This document shows, piece by piece, positions 54,228-62,447 of a DNA stretch of 64,000 bases. A program made the translations under genes and the position numbers. The notes beneath the pieces were generated by a model. That model worked only from the letters and a program-made list of their open reading frames with translations, was not told the DNA's origin and searched no databases. The number at the start of each line of letters is the position of its first letter. Position 1 is the stretch's first letter. The DNA is from Streptomyces katrae (GTDB lineage Bacteria; Actinomycetota; Actinomycetes; Streptomycetales; Streptomycetaceae): assembly GCF_000717655.1 (NCBI RefSeq), contig NZ_JNZY01000029.1, forward strand, positions 1-64,000, in the 5' to 3' direction.

Positions 54228-57200
54228 TCAGCTCTTGTAGACGAGCCGCTCCGGCGGGATCCGCTCGGTGCCGACCACGCTCGTGCGCCGGTCCACCTCG
54301 ATGACCAGCTCGTCCGTGTCCGCGAACGGCGAGAGGTCCAGCGTGCCGAGGCACTCGCGCAGGACGAGCAGCCGCAGCCCGGGCAGCTCGGTCAGCGGTT
54401 CCAGCGTCCCCTCGAACACGCACCTGATCAGCACGAGTTCGGTCAGGTGCTGGTACGGCACGAGAGCCGCGACCGACACGGGCGCGGCGTGCCGGATCTG
54501 CAGGGAGCCCAGCCCCGGCAGCGGGAGCGAGCGGACCAGCTGCCGGTACTGCAGGCTGCCCGCGATCGTCAGGTCCCTCACCCCCGGCCACCGCTCGATC
54601 CCGTCGAGGGTCATCCTGCGGACGCCCTGCCACAGGGCCAGGGACGTCAGCCCCTCGGCCGCCGGGACGTCCCCGATCCACCGCTGCGCCGGCTCGAAGC
54701 CGATGACCAGGGACTTGAGCCCGTCGACCGCCGCCAGCGGGGCCAGCGAGAGACCTTCCCGCAGGTAGCCGAAGGCGAGGCTGTCCGCCGCCAGCTCGGC
54801 GACCGCCTCGATGCCCGTGACCTCCGGGCAGTCCAGCACGCCGAGGTGCCGCAGCGTCGGATGGCCGGCCAGTGGTGCGAGATCGGTCAGGCTCGGATTG
54901 CGGTGGATGACCAGCCACTCCAGGTCCTGCCGCCCGGAGATCTCCGCCGGGACGGCGCCGTTCCACGTGAGGTGGACCCGCCGTATGTGCGGCATCCGGC
55001 CGAGCACGGCCAGCTGCTCCTGCGTGCGCACGTGCAGGTGCCCGACGCGCACGGGGGCGTCGGCCAGGACCGCGTCCGCGTACGCGTCGGTGGGGAACCG
55101 CCCCCAGGAGTCGGACAGCTCGTGGACCACGTCGTAGCGGTCGTCCCTGCGGAAACCGGCGATGACCTGGAGCGCCCGCTCCCCGCCGACCAGCGCGGCC
55201 GTACGGATGACGGCGGCGGCCTGCTGCTCGTCCAGGCCCGTCGGTCCGGGCAGCAGTTCCAGGACCAGCTCGCCCGCCTTGGCCAGCTCCTCGGCCTGCC
55301 CCACGGAGTGCGGCGGCAGCAGGTGCGCCGTACGCGCCTCCACCTCGTGCCAGACCGCGGGGTCAAGTTCCGGTGCGTGCTCCAGGCAGGCCGCGGCCAG
55401 CAGGACCAGCCGGCTGTTGTCCCGCTTGACCTTGTCGGCCCGCCTCAGGAGCTGCCGGAGCAGGCGTGCGCGCTCGTCGGGGCGGGCGTGCCCGACCGCC
55501 ATGCGGACCACGTCCTCCCACGCGTCCTCGTGGGCGTTGCCCACCAGCACGCCGAAGTCCCGCGCCTCCACGGCCGCCTTGGCCCCCAGGTAGTCCTGGA
55601 AGGTGCGGTGCACGAAGTGGACCGAGCCGGGCACCGGCTCCCGGAGCAGCCCGCTGCGGATCAGCAGGTGGCGGAACACCTGCTCGGCGCCGGCCGCTCG
55701 TACCTGGGGCATGGCGCCGAGCCACTCGCCCACCATCTCCTCGGCCTCCGTGCAGGACGCCTCCACCTGGCCGTTGCGGATGAGCCAGTACGCGAGCCGC
55801 TGGAGCAGCAGGGTCTGCTCGTCCCTGCTGAGGTACACCCCCTCGACACCGGAGATGTCGCGCTCGGTGTCCCGGCGCACGAGGAGCATGTCCAGGGCGG
55901 CGTCGTACAGCTCCTTGCGCGCCCTCGGCAGGTGCATGTGCCGGTCCCGGTTCAGGGCGCACAGCAAGGCGCACATGAGCGGGTTCGAGGCCAGCCATCC
56001 GAGGTCCCGGCGGGAGCCGACGGACTGGATCAGCGATTTCTCGTACCGGTCCAGGCTGTCCCGCTCCTCCTCGGAGCCGCACTCGGCGCGGGCGGAGTCG
56101 TGCCAGTGCGTGATGAACGCGCTGACGTCGGCACGCTCCATCGGCAGCAGGGAGAGGAGGGAGAAGGCCTGCCCGGTCAGCCAGTCCTCCGGGACCGCCG
56201 ACGGACGGGTGGTCACCACGTAGCGGGCGTGGGGATAGGCGGCGAGCAGGGATCTGAGCCACTCCTCCGTGCGGTTGCGGAGTTTGGACGGCACCTCGTC
56301 GACGCCGTCGACCAGGACGAGTGCCCGTCCTTCGGACAGCAGGTTCTCGACCCATCCGTCCGGGGCCCGCAGCGGCACGCCCGAGGCACGCAGCCAGTCC
56401 TCCGGCATGGGCAGGCCCTCGGGCGAGTTGAACGAGCGCAGCCGCAGGACGAAGGGGACGAGCGCGTTCCAGTGGCGCAGGCCGAGCTGGAAGCTCCGTC
56501 TCGCCGCATTCAGGGCCAGCCACTGCACCAGGGTGCTCTTGCCCGAACCCGCGGGGCCGCACAGCAGTACGCGCTCGGAAGCGCTCAGCGCCGACTCGGT
56601 CTTCATCGCAGAGTGGCGGCCCGGCTCCTCCAGCAGCTGCTCGCCCGTCACCGCCAGGCTGATGTACGCCAGGTCCAGCGGCCACTCCTGGCGGGCCTGG
56701 CCGAGGGTCAGGCCGAACAGCTGGAGGCGGCTGTGGGTTTCGGCGACGTAGCGGGCGTACTGCTCCTCGAAGGCGTAGGCCGCACCGTCCGTGCGTTCCT
56801 TCATCCGCTCCACCGCACGCGCCAGCTCGCCGCTGCGGCGGATCAGTTCCACCTCCGCGCGCGCACCGAAGCCCGGCAGGGTCGTCACGTACTCCACCGC
56901 GTGCACGCAGCACAGTCGGACCAGGTCGCGGTAGACGGCCTCGGCCGGTTCGCTCAGGCCCGAGGCCGGGGGAACCGCCGCCGCCAGCAACGCAGGGTCC
57001 AGGTCCGCCGCGAAGAGGGACTGCGCGTCCAGCGGGCCCAGCGCCGCGAAGGCGTCGCCCACCGCGTCCAGCGCCGCCAGGCGCTCGTGTTCCGGGAGGC
57101 CGCGCGTGGCCCCGCCCAGCCTGCTCGCCAGGGTCTCGGCCAGGCGGCGCACCTCCGCGGCCCCCAGCTCCGCCGGCCGGCGCCAGCGCGGGGCCGGGGC

Positions 57201-57311
57201 GGCCGGATCCACCGCCAGCCCGGCCCCCGGGGACCGGCTCAGCAGGGCCTTCACCAAGGCCCCCGCCGCCGTACCCGCCACCCGTAAGAGAACCGTCTCG
57301 AAGCCCGTCAT
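54228..57311 (-). CDS. bacterial NLR-type NACHT ATPase with C-terminal LRR-like repeats
   Basis: A 1027-residue protein, a candidate anti-phage immune sensor (bNACHT class). The start at 57311 is chosen for the GGGGAGG 7 bp upstream; an ATG at 57341 would add ten residues. Residues 1-230 are an all-helical N-terminal domain like NNH1-type NACHT N-termini (FETVLLRVAGTAAGALVKAL). The NTPase has Walker A GPAGSGKST (252-260), Walker B ALVLVDGVDEVP (330-341), and YVVTTRPSA (364-372). A winged-helix/HTH-like region with FVHRTFQDYLGAKAAVE follows. From about residue 750, short Leu-rich segments recur (LEWLVIHRNPSLTDLAPLAG; LRHLGVLDCPEVTGIEAVAE). No effector enzyme domain is seen, so killing may rely on the N-terminal domain. 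It stands alone, between two unrelated operons. Confidence 0.9.
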   Translation of the reverse strand: MTGFETVLLRVAGTAAGALVKALLSRSPGAGLAVDPAAPAPRWRRPAELGAAEVRRLAETLASRLGGATRGLPEHERLAALDAVGDAFAALGPLDAQSLFAADLDPALLAAAVPPASGLSEPAEAVYRDLVRLCCVHAVEYVTTLPGFGARAEVELIRRSGELARAVERMKERTDGAAYAFEEQYARYVAETHSRLQLFGLTLGQARQEWPLDLAYISLAVTGEQLLEEPGRHSAMKTESALSASERVLLCGPAGSGKSTLVQWLALNAARRSFQLGLRHWNALVPFVLRLRSFNSPEGLPMPEDWLRASGVPLRAPDGWVENLLSEGRALVLVDGVDEVPSKLRNRTEEWLRSLLAAYPHARYVVTTRPSAVPEDWLTGQAFSLLSLLPMERADVSAFITHWHDSARAECGSEEERDSLDRYEKSLIQSVGSRRDLGWLASNPLMCALLCALNRDRHMHLPRARKELYDAALDMLLVRRDTERDISGVEGVYLSRDEQTLLLQRLAYWLIRNGQVEASCTEAEEMVGEWLGAMPQVRAAGAEQVFRHLLIRSGLLREPVPGSVHFVHRTFQDYLGAKAAVEARDFGVLVGNAHEDAWEDVVRMAVGHARPDERARLLRQLLRRADKVKRDNSRLVLLAAACLEHAPELDPAVWHEVEARTAHLLPPHSVGQAEELAKAGELVLELLPGPTGLDEQQAAAVIRTAALVGGERALQVIAGFRRDDRYDVVHELSDSWGRFPTDAYADAVLADAPVRVGHLHVRTQEQLAVLGRMPHIRRVHLTWNGAVPAEISGRQDLEWLVIHRNPSLTDLAPLAGHPTLRHLGVLDCPEVTGIEAVAELAADSLAFGYLREGLSLAPLAAVDGLKSLVIGFEPAQRWIGDVPAAEGLTSLALWQGVRRMTLDGIERWPGVRDLTIAGSLQYRQLVRSLPLPGLGSLQIRHAAPVSVAALVPYQHLTELVLIRCVFEGTLEPLTELPGLRLLVLRECLGTLDLSPFADTDELVIEVDRRTSVVGTERIPPERLVYKS

Positions 57312-57424
57312 CCCCTGCCCTCCCCTTGGCCCGGACATCATCGCGTGAACCGCCGGTAACCCCGATGGATACCGATCGGTAACAACCCCTAGCGGCGCCC
57401 CCGAAGCCGCTCTATGGTGCGGGC

Positions 57425-58393
57425 ATGCCGAACCTGCCCGATGTCGTGCTGTGGTCCATACCCGCCTTTGTGCTGCTCACCGTCATCGAGGTGGTGAGCT
57501 ACCGGCTCCATCCCGACGAGGACGCCGCCGGCTACGACGCCAAGGACGCGGCGACGAGCGTCGCGATGGGCCTCGGCAGCATCGGCTTCGACCTGCTCTG
57601 GAAGCTCCCGGTCGTCGCGGTCTTCACGGCGGTCTACGAACTGACGCCGCTGCGCGTGCCCTTCCTGTGGTGGACCGTCCTGCTGATGCTGCTGGTCCAG
57701 GACTTCCTCTACTACTGGCAGCACCGGCTCCACCACGTCATCCGCATCCTGTGGGCGTGCCACGTGGTCCACCACAGCAGCCGGAACTTCAACCTCACCA
57801 CCGCCCTGCGCCAGCCCTGGACCAGCGCCACCACCTGGTGGTTCTACCTGCCGATGGTCGCCCTCGGCGTGCACCCGGCCGCGATCCCGTTCTGCTACGG
57901 CATCAACCTGCTCTACCAGTTCTGGGTCCACACCGAGCGCATCGGCAAGCTGCCGCGGGCCTACGAGTACGTCTTCAACACCCCCTCCCACCACCGCGTC
58001 CACCACGCCTCCCAGGGCGGCTACCTGGACCGCAACTTCGGCGGGATCCTGATCATCTGGGACCGGATGTTCGGCTCCTGGGTGGGCGAGACCGACAAGC
58101 CCGTCTACGGGCTCACCAAGAACATCAGCACCTACAACCCGCTGCGGGTCGCGACCCACGAGTACGCCGCCATCGCCCGCGACGTCCGAGCCGCCGCAGG
58201 CTGGCGCGAGCGCGCCGGACGCGTCTTCCGCGGCCCCGGCTGGCAGCCCGCCGCCGAGGCCGCCCCGGCCACAACCGCAACCGCCACAACCGCAACCGCC
58301 GCAACCGCAACCGCCGCGCCCGCTCCCGCGCCCGCCTCCGAGGCCGCGGCACCCGCCGCCGACCCGGCCGCCGTACAGGAGACCACCGCGTGA
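57425..58393 (+). CDS. sterol desaturase/fatty-acid hydroxylase-family membrane protein
   Basis: A 322-residue di-iron enzyme with about four membrane helices. The eight-histidine motif is present: QHRLHHVIR, CHVVHHSS, and HHRVHHASQGGYLDRNFG. The family inserts oxygen into C-H bonds of sterols, fatty acids or carotenoids using O2. The C-terminal 75 residues are a low-complexity Ala/Thr/Pro tail encoded partly by a 15-bp tandem repeat and lack catalytic residues. It is divergent from the NACHT gene, and its stop overlaps the GTG of the next gene, so the two are coupled. Confidence 0.9.
   Translation: MPNLPDVVLWSIPAFVLLTVIEVVSYRLHPDEDAAGYDAKDAATSVAMGLGSIGFDLLWKLPVVAVFTAVYELTPLRVPFLWWTVLLMLLVQDFLYYWQHRLHHVIRILWACHVVHHSSRNFNLTTALRQPWTSATTWWFYLPMVALGVHPAAIPFCYGINLLYQFWVHTERIGKLPRAYEYVFNTPSHHRVHHASQGGYLDRNFGGILIIWDRMFGSWVGETDKPVYGLTKNISTYNPLRVATHEYAAIARDVRAAAGWRERAGRVFRGPGWQPAAEAAPATTATATTATAATATAAPAPAPASEAAAPAADPAAVQETTA
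58270..58314 (+). repeat. 15-bp tandem repeat inside the desaturase gene
   Basis: Two identical copies of CACAACCGCAACCGC and a third with one change, in frame, encode the ATTAT-like tail. Copy-number change by slippage would keep the frame. Confidence 0.7.
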
Positions 58394-59076
58394 GCACCGC
58401 AGAGTCCACCGGCCGGCCCGGCCCGTCCTGGGCCGCCGACCGGGCGGTGCCCGGCCGGGACCGGTTCGGCCGCACCGCCCTCGCGTCCTTCGCCGTGGCC
58501 GCCGCCGCCGACCTCGGGTCCCTGCTGGCGGACTGGCACCTCGGACACGTCATCGCCAAGCCGCTGCTGATGCCGCTGCTCGTCGTGTACGTGATCACGC
58601 GCGGCGCGCCCCGCCTGCTGGTCGCCGCCCTGCTGTTCGGCTGGGGCGGGGACCTGGCCCTGCTCTTCGACGCCGAGGCGGCCTTCCTCGTCGGCATGGG
58701 CTCCTTCGCCGTCGGGCACGTCTGCTACCTCGTCCTGTTCGGCAAGCGGCCCGCGAACCCGCTGCTCGGGGGCGCCTACACCCTGGCCCTCCTCGGTACC
58801 GTCGCCCTGCTGTGGTCCGATCTGCCCGCGGACCTGCGGATCCCCGTGGCCGGCTACAGCCTGCTGCTGACCGCCATGGCCTTCCGCTCCGGCGCCCTCG
58901 GCCTGCGGGCCGGCGTCGGCGGTGCGCTGTTCCTGCTGTCGGACACCCTCATCGCCACCGGCGTCGCCGAATGGCCCCAGCTGCCCCGCCCCGACTTCTG
59001 GATCATGGCCACCTACCTGGCCGCCCAGTACCTGCTGGCCACCGGCGCGACCACCCGCGGAGCAGGCGTACCGTAG
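58390..59076 (+). CDS. YhhN/lysoplasmalogenase-family membrane protein
   Basis: A 228-residue protein from the GTG at 58390 (GTGA overlap with the preceding stop). It has about seven membrane helices with the family segments HVIAKPLLMPLLVVYVI, LFGWGGDLALLFDAEAAFLV, GMGSFAVGHVCYLVLF and a late GGALFLLSDTLIA. These match the YhhN/TMEM86 family, which hydrolyses vinyl-ether lysophospholipids. Bacterial substrates are uncertain. Coupling to the desaturase-like gene suggests a joint lipid-modifying role. Confidence 0.82.
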   Translation: MSTAESTGRPGPSWAADRAVPGRDRFGRTALASFAVAAAADLGSLLADWHLGHVIAKPLLMPLLVVYVITRGAPRLLVAALLFGWGGDLALLFDAEAAFLVGMGSFAVGHVCYLVLFGKRPANPLLGGAYTLALLGTVALLWSDLPADLRIPVAGYSLLLTAMAFRSGALGLRAGVGGALFLLSDTLIATGVAEWPQLPRPDFWIMATYLAAQYLLATGATTRGAGVP

Positions 59077-59131
59077 GACGGTCATCAGTCGTACAACGCT
59101 GAACAACCCCGAGCCGGAGGACTGCACCACC

Positions 59132-60175
59132 ATGCGCGCCACCGTCATCCACGCCCCGCACGACATCCGCGTGGAGGAGGTGCCCGACGCTGCGATCCAG
59201 CGCCCCGAGGACGCCGTCGTCCGCGTCCTGCGTGCCTGCATCTGCGGCAGCGACCTGTGGGCCTACCGCGGCGAGGCCGCGCGCCAGCCCGGCCAGCGCA
59301 TCGGCCACGAGTTCCTCGGCGTCGTCGAGGAGACCGGCTCGGCCGTCTCGGGCCTGAAGTCCGGCGACCTCGTCGTCGCCCCCTTCATGTGGTCCGACGG
59401 CACCTGCGACTACTGCTCCGAGGGTCTGTACACCTCCTGCGTGCACGGCGGTTTCTGGGGCTCCGTCGGCTTCGACGGCGGCCAGGGCGAGGCCGTCCGC
59501 GTCCCGCACGCCGACGGCACCCTCGTGAAGCTGCCCGCCGCGGCCCTCTCCGACGACCACCTGCTGACCGGGCTGCTGGCGCTGTCCGACGTCATGGGCA
59601 CCGGGCACCACGCCGCCCTGGGTGCGGGCGTCCGCAAGGGCTCCACCGTGGCCGTCGTCGGCGACGGGGCGGTCGGCCTGTGCGGCGTCCTCGCCGCGAA
59701 GCGCCTCGGCGCCGACCGGATCATCGCGCTGGGCCGCCACGCCGTCCGTACGGACATCGCCAAGCTGTTCGGGGCCACCGACGTCGTCGCCGAGCGCGGC
59801 GAGGCCGCCGAGGCGGCCGTGCGCGAGCTGACCGGCGGTCAGGGTGCGCACGCGGTCATCGAGGCGGTCGGCACCGAGCAGTCCATGCGCACCGCCGTGA
59901 ACATCACCCGCGACGGCGGGGCCATCGGCTACGTCGGCGTCCCGCACGGCAGCGGGACCGGCCTCGACCTCGGCGTGATGTTCGACCGCAACATCAGCCT
60001 GCGCGGCGGCGTCGCGCCGGTGCGCGCGTACATCCCGGAGCTGCTGGAGGACGTGCTGAGCGGCGCGATCGACCCGGCGCCCGTCTTCGACCGGGCCGTG
60101 TCCCTGGACGAGGTCCCGGACGGCTACCGCGCGATGGACGACCGCAGCGCGCTGAAGGTGCTCATCAAGCCCTGA
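59132..60175 (+). CDS. zinc-dependent alcohol dehydrogenase
   Basis: A 347-residue MDR-family enzyme. The catalytic zinc ligands are Cys37 in RACICGSDLWAYRG and the His/Glu in GQRIGHEFLGVV. Part of the structural-zinc set is present as CDYCSEGLYTSC, where true alcohol dehydrogenases have four cysteines; here three are clear, so this site may be altered. The cofactor site is VAVVGDGAVGLCGVLAA. It oxidises an alcohol of unknown identity with NAD(P). CCGGAGGA precedes the ATG. A large terminator follows. Confidence 0.88.
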   Translation: MRATVIHAPHDIRVEEVPDAAIQRPEDAVVRVLRACICGSDLWAYRGEAARQPGQRIGHEFLGVVEETGSAVSGLKSGDLVVAPFMWSDGTCDYCSEGLYTSCVHGGFWGSVGFDGGQGEAVRVPHADGTLVKLPAAALSDDHLLTGLLALSDVMGTGHHAALGAGVRKGSTVAVVGDGAVGLCGVLAAKRLGADRIIALGRHAVRTDIAKLFGATDVVAERGEAAEAAVRELTGGQGAHAVIEAVGTEQSMRTAVNITRDGGAIGYVGVPHGSGTGLDLGVMFDRNISLRGGVAPVRAYIPELLEDVLSGAIDPAPVFDRAVSLDEVPDGYRAMDDRSALKVLIKP

Positions 60176-60193
60176 CGGGCCCGGTGACGACGG

Positions 60194-60231
60194 GAAGGGC
60201 CGGCCCGGGGATTCCCCCGGGCCGGCCCTTC
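60194..60231 (+). terminator. very strong hairpin terminator
   Basis: A 17-bp perfect stem (60194-60210 with 60215-60231) and an ATTC loop lie 19 bp after the dehydrogenase stop; further bases pair outside it with a one-base bulge. It may also serve the convergent protease gene, whose stop is at 60280. Confidence 0.88.
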
Positions 60232-60279
60232 CGTCCGTCCAAGCGCTCGAGCGCCCCATCGTTCAGGCGTTCTGAGCGG

Positions 60280-61821
60280 CTACTTCACGGCCTTCAGCGC
60301 GTCCACCACGCCGTAGCCGTAGTAGCCGGTCTGGCCCCACTTGCTCTGGCAGGTGGCGGCGTCGACCAGCGCGCCCGTCGCGTCGTAGACCTTCTCCGGG
60401 CAGGCCGCCTTCGTGGCCTGGGCCTTCAGCATGGCCTGGAGCTGCGACGGCGTGGCCGACGGGTGCGCGCTCTTGAGCAGCGCCGCCACGCCCGCGACGT
60501 GCGGTCCGGCCATCGAGGTGCCCTGCTTGTAGCCGTAGCCGCCGCCCGGCAGGGTGGACAGCACGCGGCCGTTGGCGTCCGGCGTGGCCGGAACCTGCCA
60601 CTTGTCTCCGCCGGGGGCGGCGACGTCGACCACGCCCAGCCCGAAGCTGGAGTAGTACGACTTGAAGCCCTGGTCGCCGGTCGCGCTCACCGTGACCACA
60701 CCCGGGAGCTGGGTGGGCAGGTCCAGGCAGACGTGCGGGTCGATCGTGCGCGGCACCGGGGTGCCGTCGTCCGGGCTGGTGTCGTCGACGATCGCGTTCG
60801 ACGCGAGGTCGTGGTTCGAGTTGCCGGCCGAGGCCACGCTGAGGACGCCCTTGCGCTCGGCGTACTTCGTCGCCCGGCCGAGGGCCTCCACCAGCGCCTT
60901 CTGGTCGTCGTCCGCCTTGCAGTTGTAGAGCCAGGGGTCGACGTAGTAGCTGTTGTTGGTCACCTCGATCCCCTTCTCGGCGGCGAACATGAAGCCGCAG
61001 ACGACCGCCTCGGTGAAGAACAGGCTGGTGCCCGGCTCGCTCACCTTGATCGCGGCGACCTGCACGCCCGGCGCGACGCCCGAGATGCCGACGCCGTTGC
61101 GCGCGGCCGCGATGGTGCCGGCCACGTGCGTGCCGTGGTCGCTGCCGTCGGCGTACGGGCGCCACGCTCCCTCGGTGGTGTCCGCGACGCCGCCCACACA
61201 GTTGGCCGACTGGCCCTTGGAGAAGTTCGCCGCGAGATCCGGGTGGGTGTCGTCGACACCCGTGTCGATGACGCCCACCGTGACGTCCCGGCTGCCATCG
61301 TTGATCTTGTGCGCCTGATCGGCCTTGATCGCCCGCAGGTCCCACTGGTTGGGCTCCAGCGGCTCCTGACCGTCCGTGGCGGCCGATGCCGCCTTGGCGG
61401 CGTCCGCCGTGCTCAGCTTCTGCGTCGTGCCCTCCTCGGTGGTCTGCACCGGCTGGAGGGGGGCCGTCCGGGTGGCGCCGACCGACACGAACAGGCCGCG
61501 CTGCGCGCGCAGCTGCTTGGCGAAGTCCGGGTTCTGGGAGTGTGCGACGACGACCCCGATCTGCTCATAGGACGTCACCACCGTTCCGCCGGCCCGCTCG
61601 ATGGCCTTCTGCGCGGCCTTCACCGTGGTGTACGTGCTCAGGTTCGCGACGTACGACAGTTTGGGGCCGGTGGTGTCGGGCTTCGCCGCGGCCGCCGTAC
61701 CCGCCGTGTTGCCCAGCGGGGCGGCGGAGGCCGCGACCGAGGGCAGGAAGGCGAGCGAGGCGGTGAGCGCCAGGCCGACCGGTACGGCAATGCGCCGGCG
61801 GCCAGGTCCCAGATGAGCCAT
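60280..61821 (-). CDS. secreted S8 subtilisin-like serine protease
   Basis: A 513-residue pre-pro-protease. A signal peptide (about 1-34: PVGLALTASLAFLPSVAASA) is followed by an inhibitor-I9-like propeptide to about residue 160, then the catalytic domain: Asp186 in VIDTGVDDTHPD, His229 in DGSDHGTHVAGT, Ser436 in GTSMAGPHVAG, with the oxyanion Asn in ASAGNSNHD. Cysteines in the domain may form disulphides, and there is no C-terminal extra domain. It is exported and probably self-processed. It stands alone with its own promoter region of about 260 bp shared with the symporter operon. Confidence 0.93.
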   Translation of the reverse strand: MAHLGPGRRRIAVPVGLALTASLAFLPSVAASAAPLGNTAGTAAAAKPDTTGPKLSYVANLSTYTTVKAAQKAIERAGGTVVTSYEQIGVVVAHSQNPDFAKQLRAQRGLFVSVGATRTAPLQPVQTTEEGTTQKLSTADAAKAASAATDGQEPLEPNQWDLRAIKADQAHKINDGSRDVTVGVIDTGVDDTHPDLAANFSKGQSANCVGGVADTTEGAWRPYADGSDHGTHVAGTIAAARNGVGISGVAPGVQVAAIKVSEPGTSLFFTEAVVCGFMFAAEKGIEVTNNSYYVDPWLYNCKADDDQKALVEALGRATKYAERKGVLSVASAGNSNHDLASNAIVDDTSPDDGTPVPRTIDPHVCLDLPTQLPGVVTVSATGDQGFKSYYSSFGLGVVDVAAPGGDKWQVPATPDANGRVLSTLPGGGYGYKQGTSMAGPHVAGVAALLKSAHPSATPSQLQAMLKAQATKAACPEKVYDATGALVDAATCQSKWGQTGYYGYGVVDALKAVK

Positions 61822-62081
61822 GGGTTCTCCACATCATCCGTGAAAGAGCCGTCCGCGCGTGGTCGCGCAGGACGACGGGTTCATGACAGGTGAACCTAGT
61901 GCCGCCGTTCGCCTTTGCGCCATCAGTTCGAGAAATCAGTTTCGGAAGAATCGACGGGTGTTGAACCGTCCCGCCGCGCCGGCCGTGCCGTTGGGCAGGG
62001 GGACTCAGCGCCACCGTCCCCCACACGGAGGTTGTTTTGTCCGTCGTCCCCACCGCACCCGCGTCACAAGGAGAACCCCCC

Positions 62082-62447
62082 GTGACCACCGAAGCAGCGC
62101 CGCCGCACGGCAGCGCGGGAACATCCACGGCGAGCCCCACGGCCGAAGAGTTCACAGCCGTCCAGCAGAGCGCCGAATTCGCCGAACTGCGTGGTTCCTA
62201 CCGCTCTTTCGCCTTCCCGCTCACCGTGGCCTTCATCGCCTGGTACCTGCTCTACGTCCTGCTTTCCAGCTACGCCGGCGGCTTCATGGGGACCAAGCTC
62301 TTCGGCAACATCAACGTCGCCCTCGTGCTCGGCCTCGCCCAGTTCGCGACGACCTTCCTCATCGCCTGGCTGTACTCCCGGCACGCCGCCTCGAAGCTCG
62401 ACCCCAAGGGTGCGGCGATCAAAGCGCGGATGGAGGCCGGCGAATGA
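62082..62447 (+). CDS. DUF485 partner protein of the acetate symporter
   Basis: A 121-residue membrane protein from the GTG at 62082 (AAGGAGAA 6 bp before; a TTG at 62037 is an unlikely alternative). A hydrophilic N-terminus precedes LRGSYRSFAFPLTVAFIAWY, the DUF485 motif, with two membrane helices. The C-terminus is basic (HAASKLDPKGAAIKARMEAG). DUF485 proteins are encoded directly before ActP-like symporters, as here, where its stop overlaps the symporter ATG (ATGA). They probably aid the symporter's assembly. Confidence 0.9.
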   Translation: MTTEAAPPHGSAGTSTASPTAEEFTAVQQSAEFAELRGSYRSFAFPLTVAFIAWYLLYVLLSSYAGGFMGTKLFGNINVALVLGLAQFATTFLIAWLYSRHAASKLDPKGAAIKARMEAGE

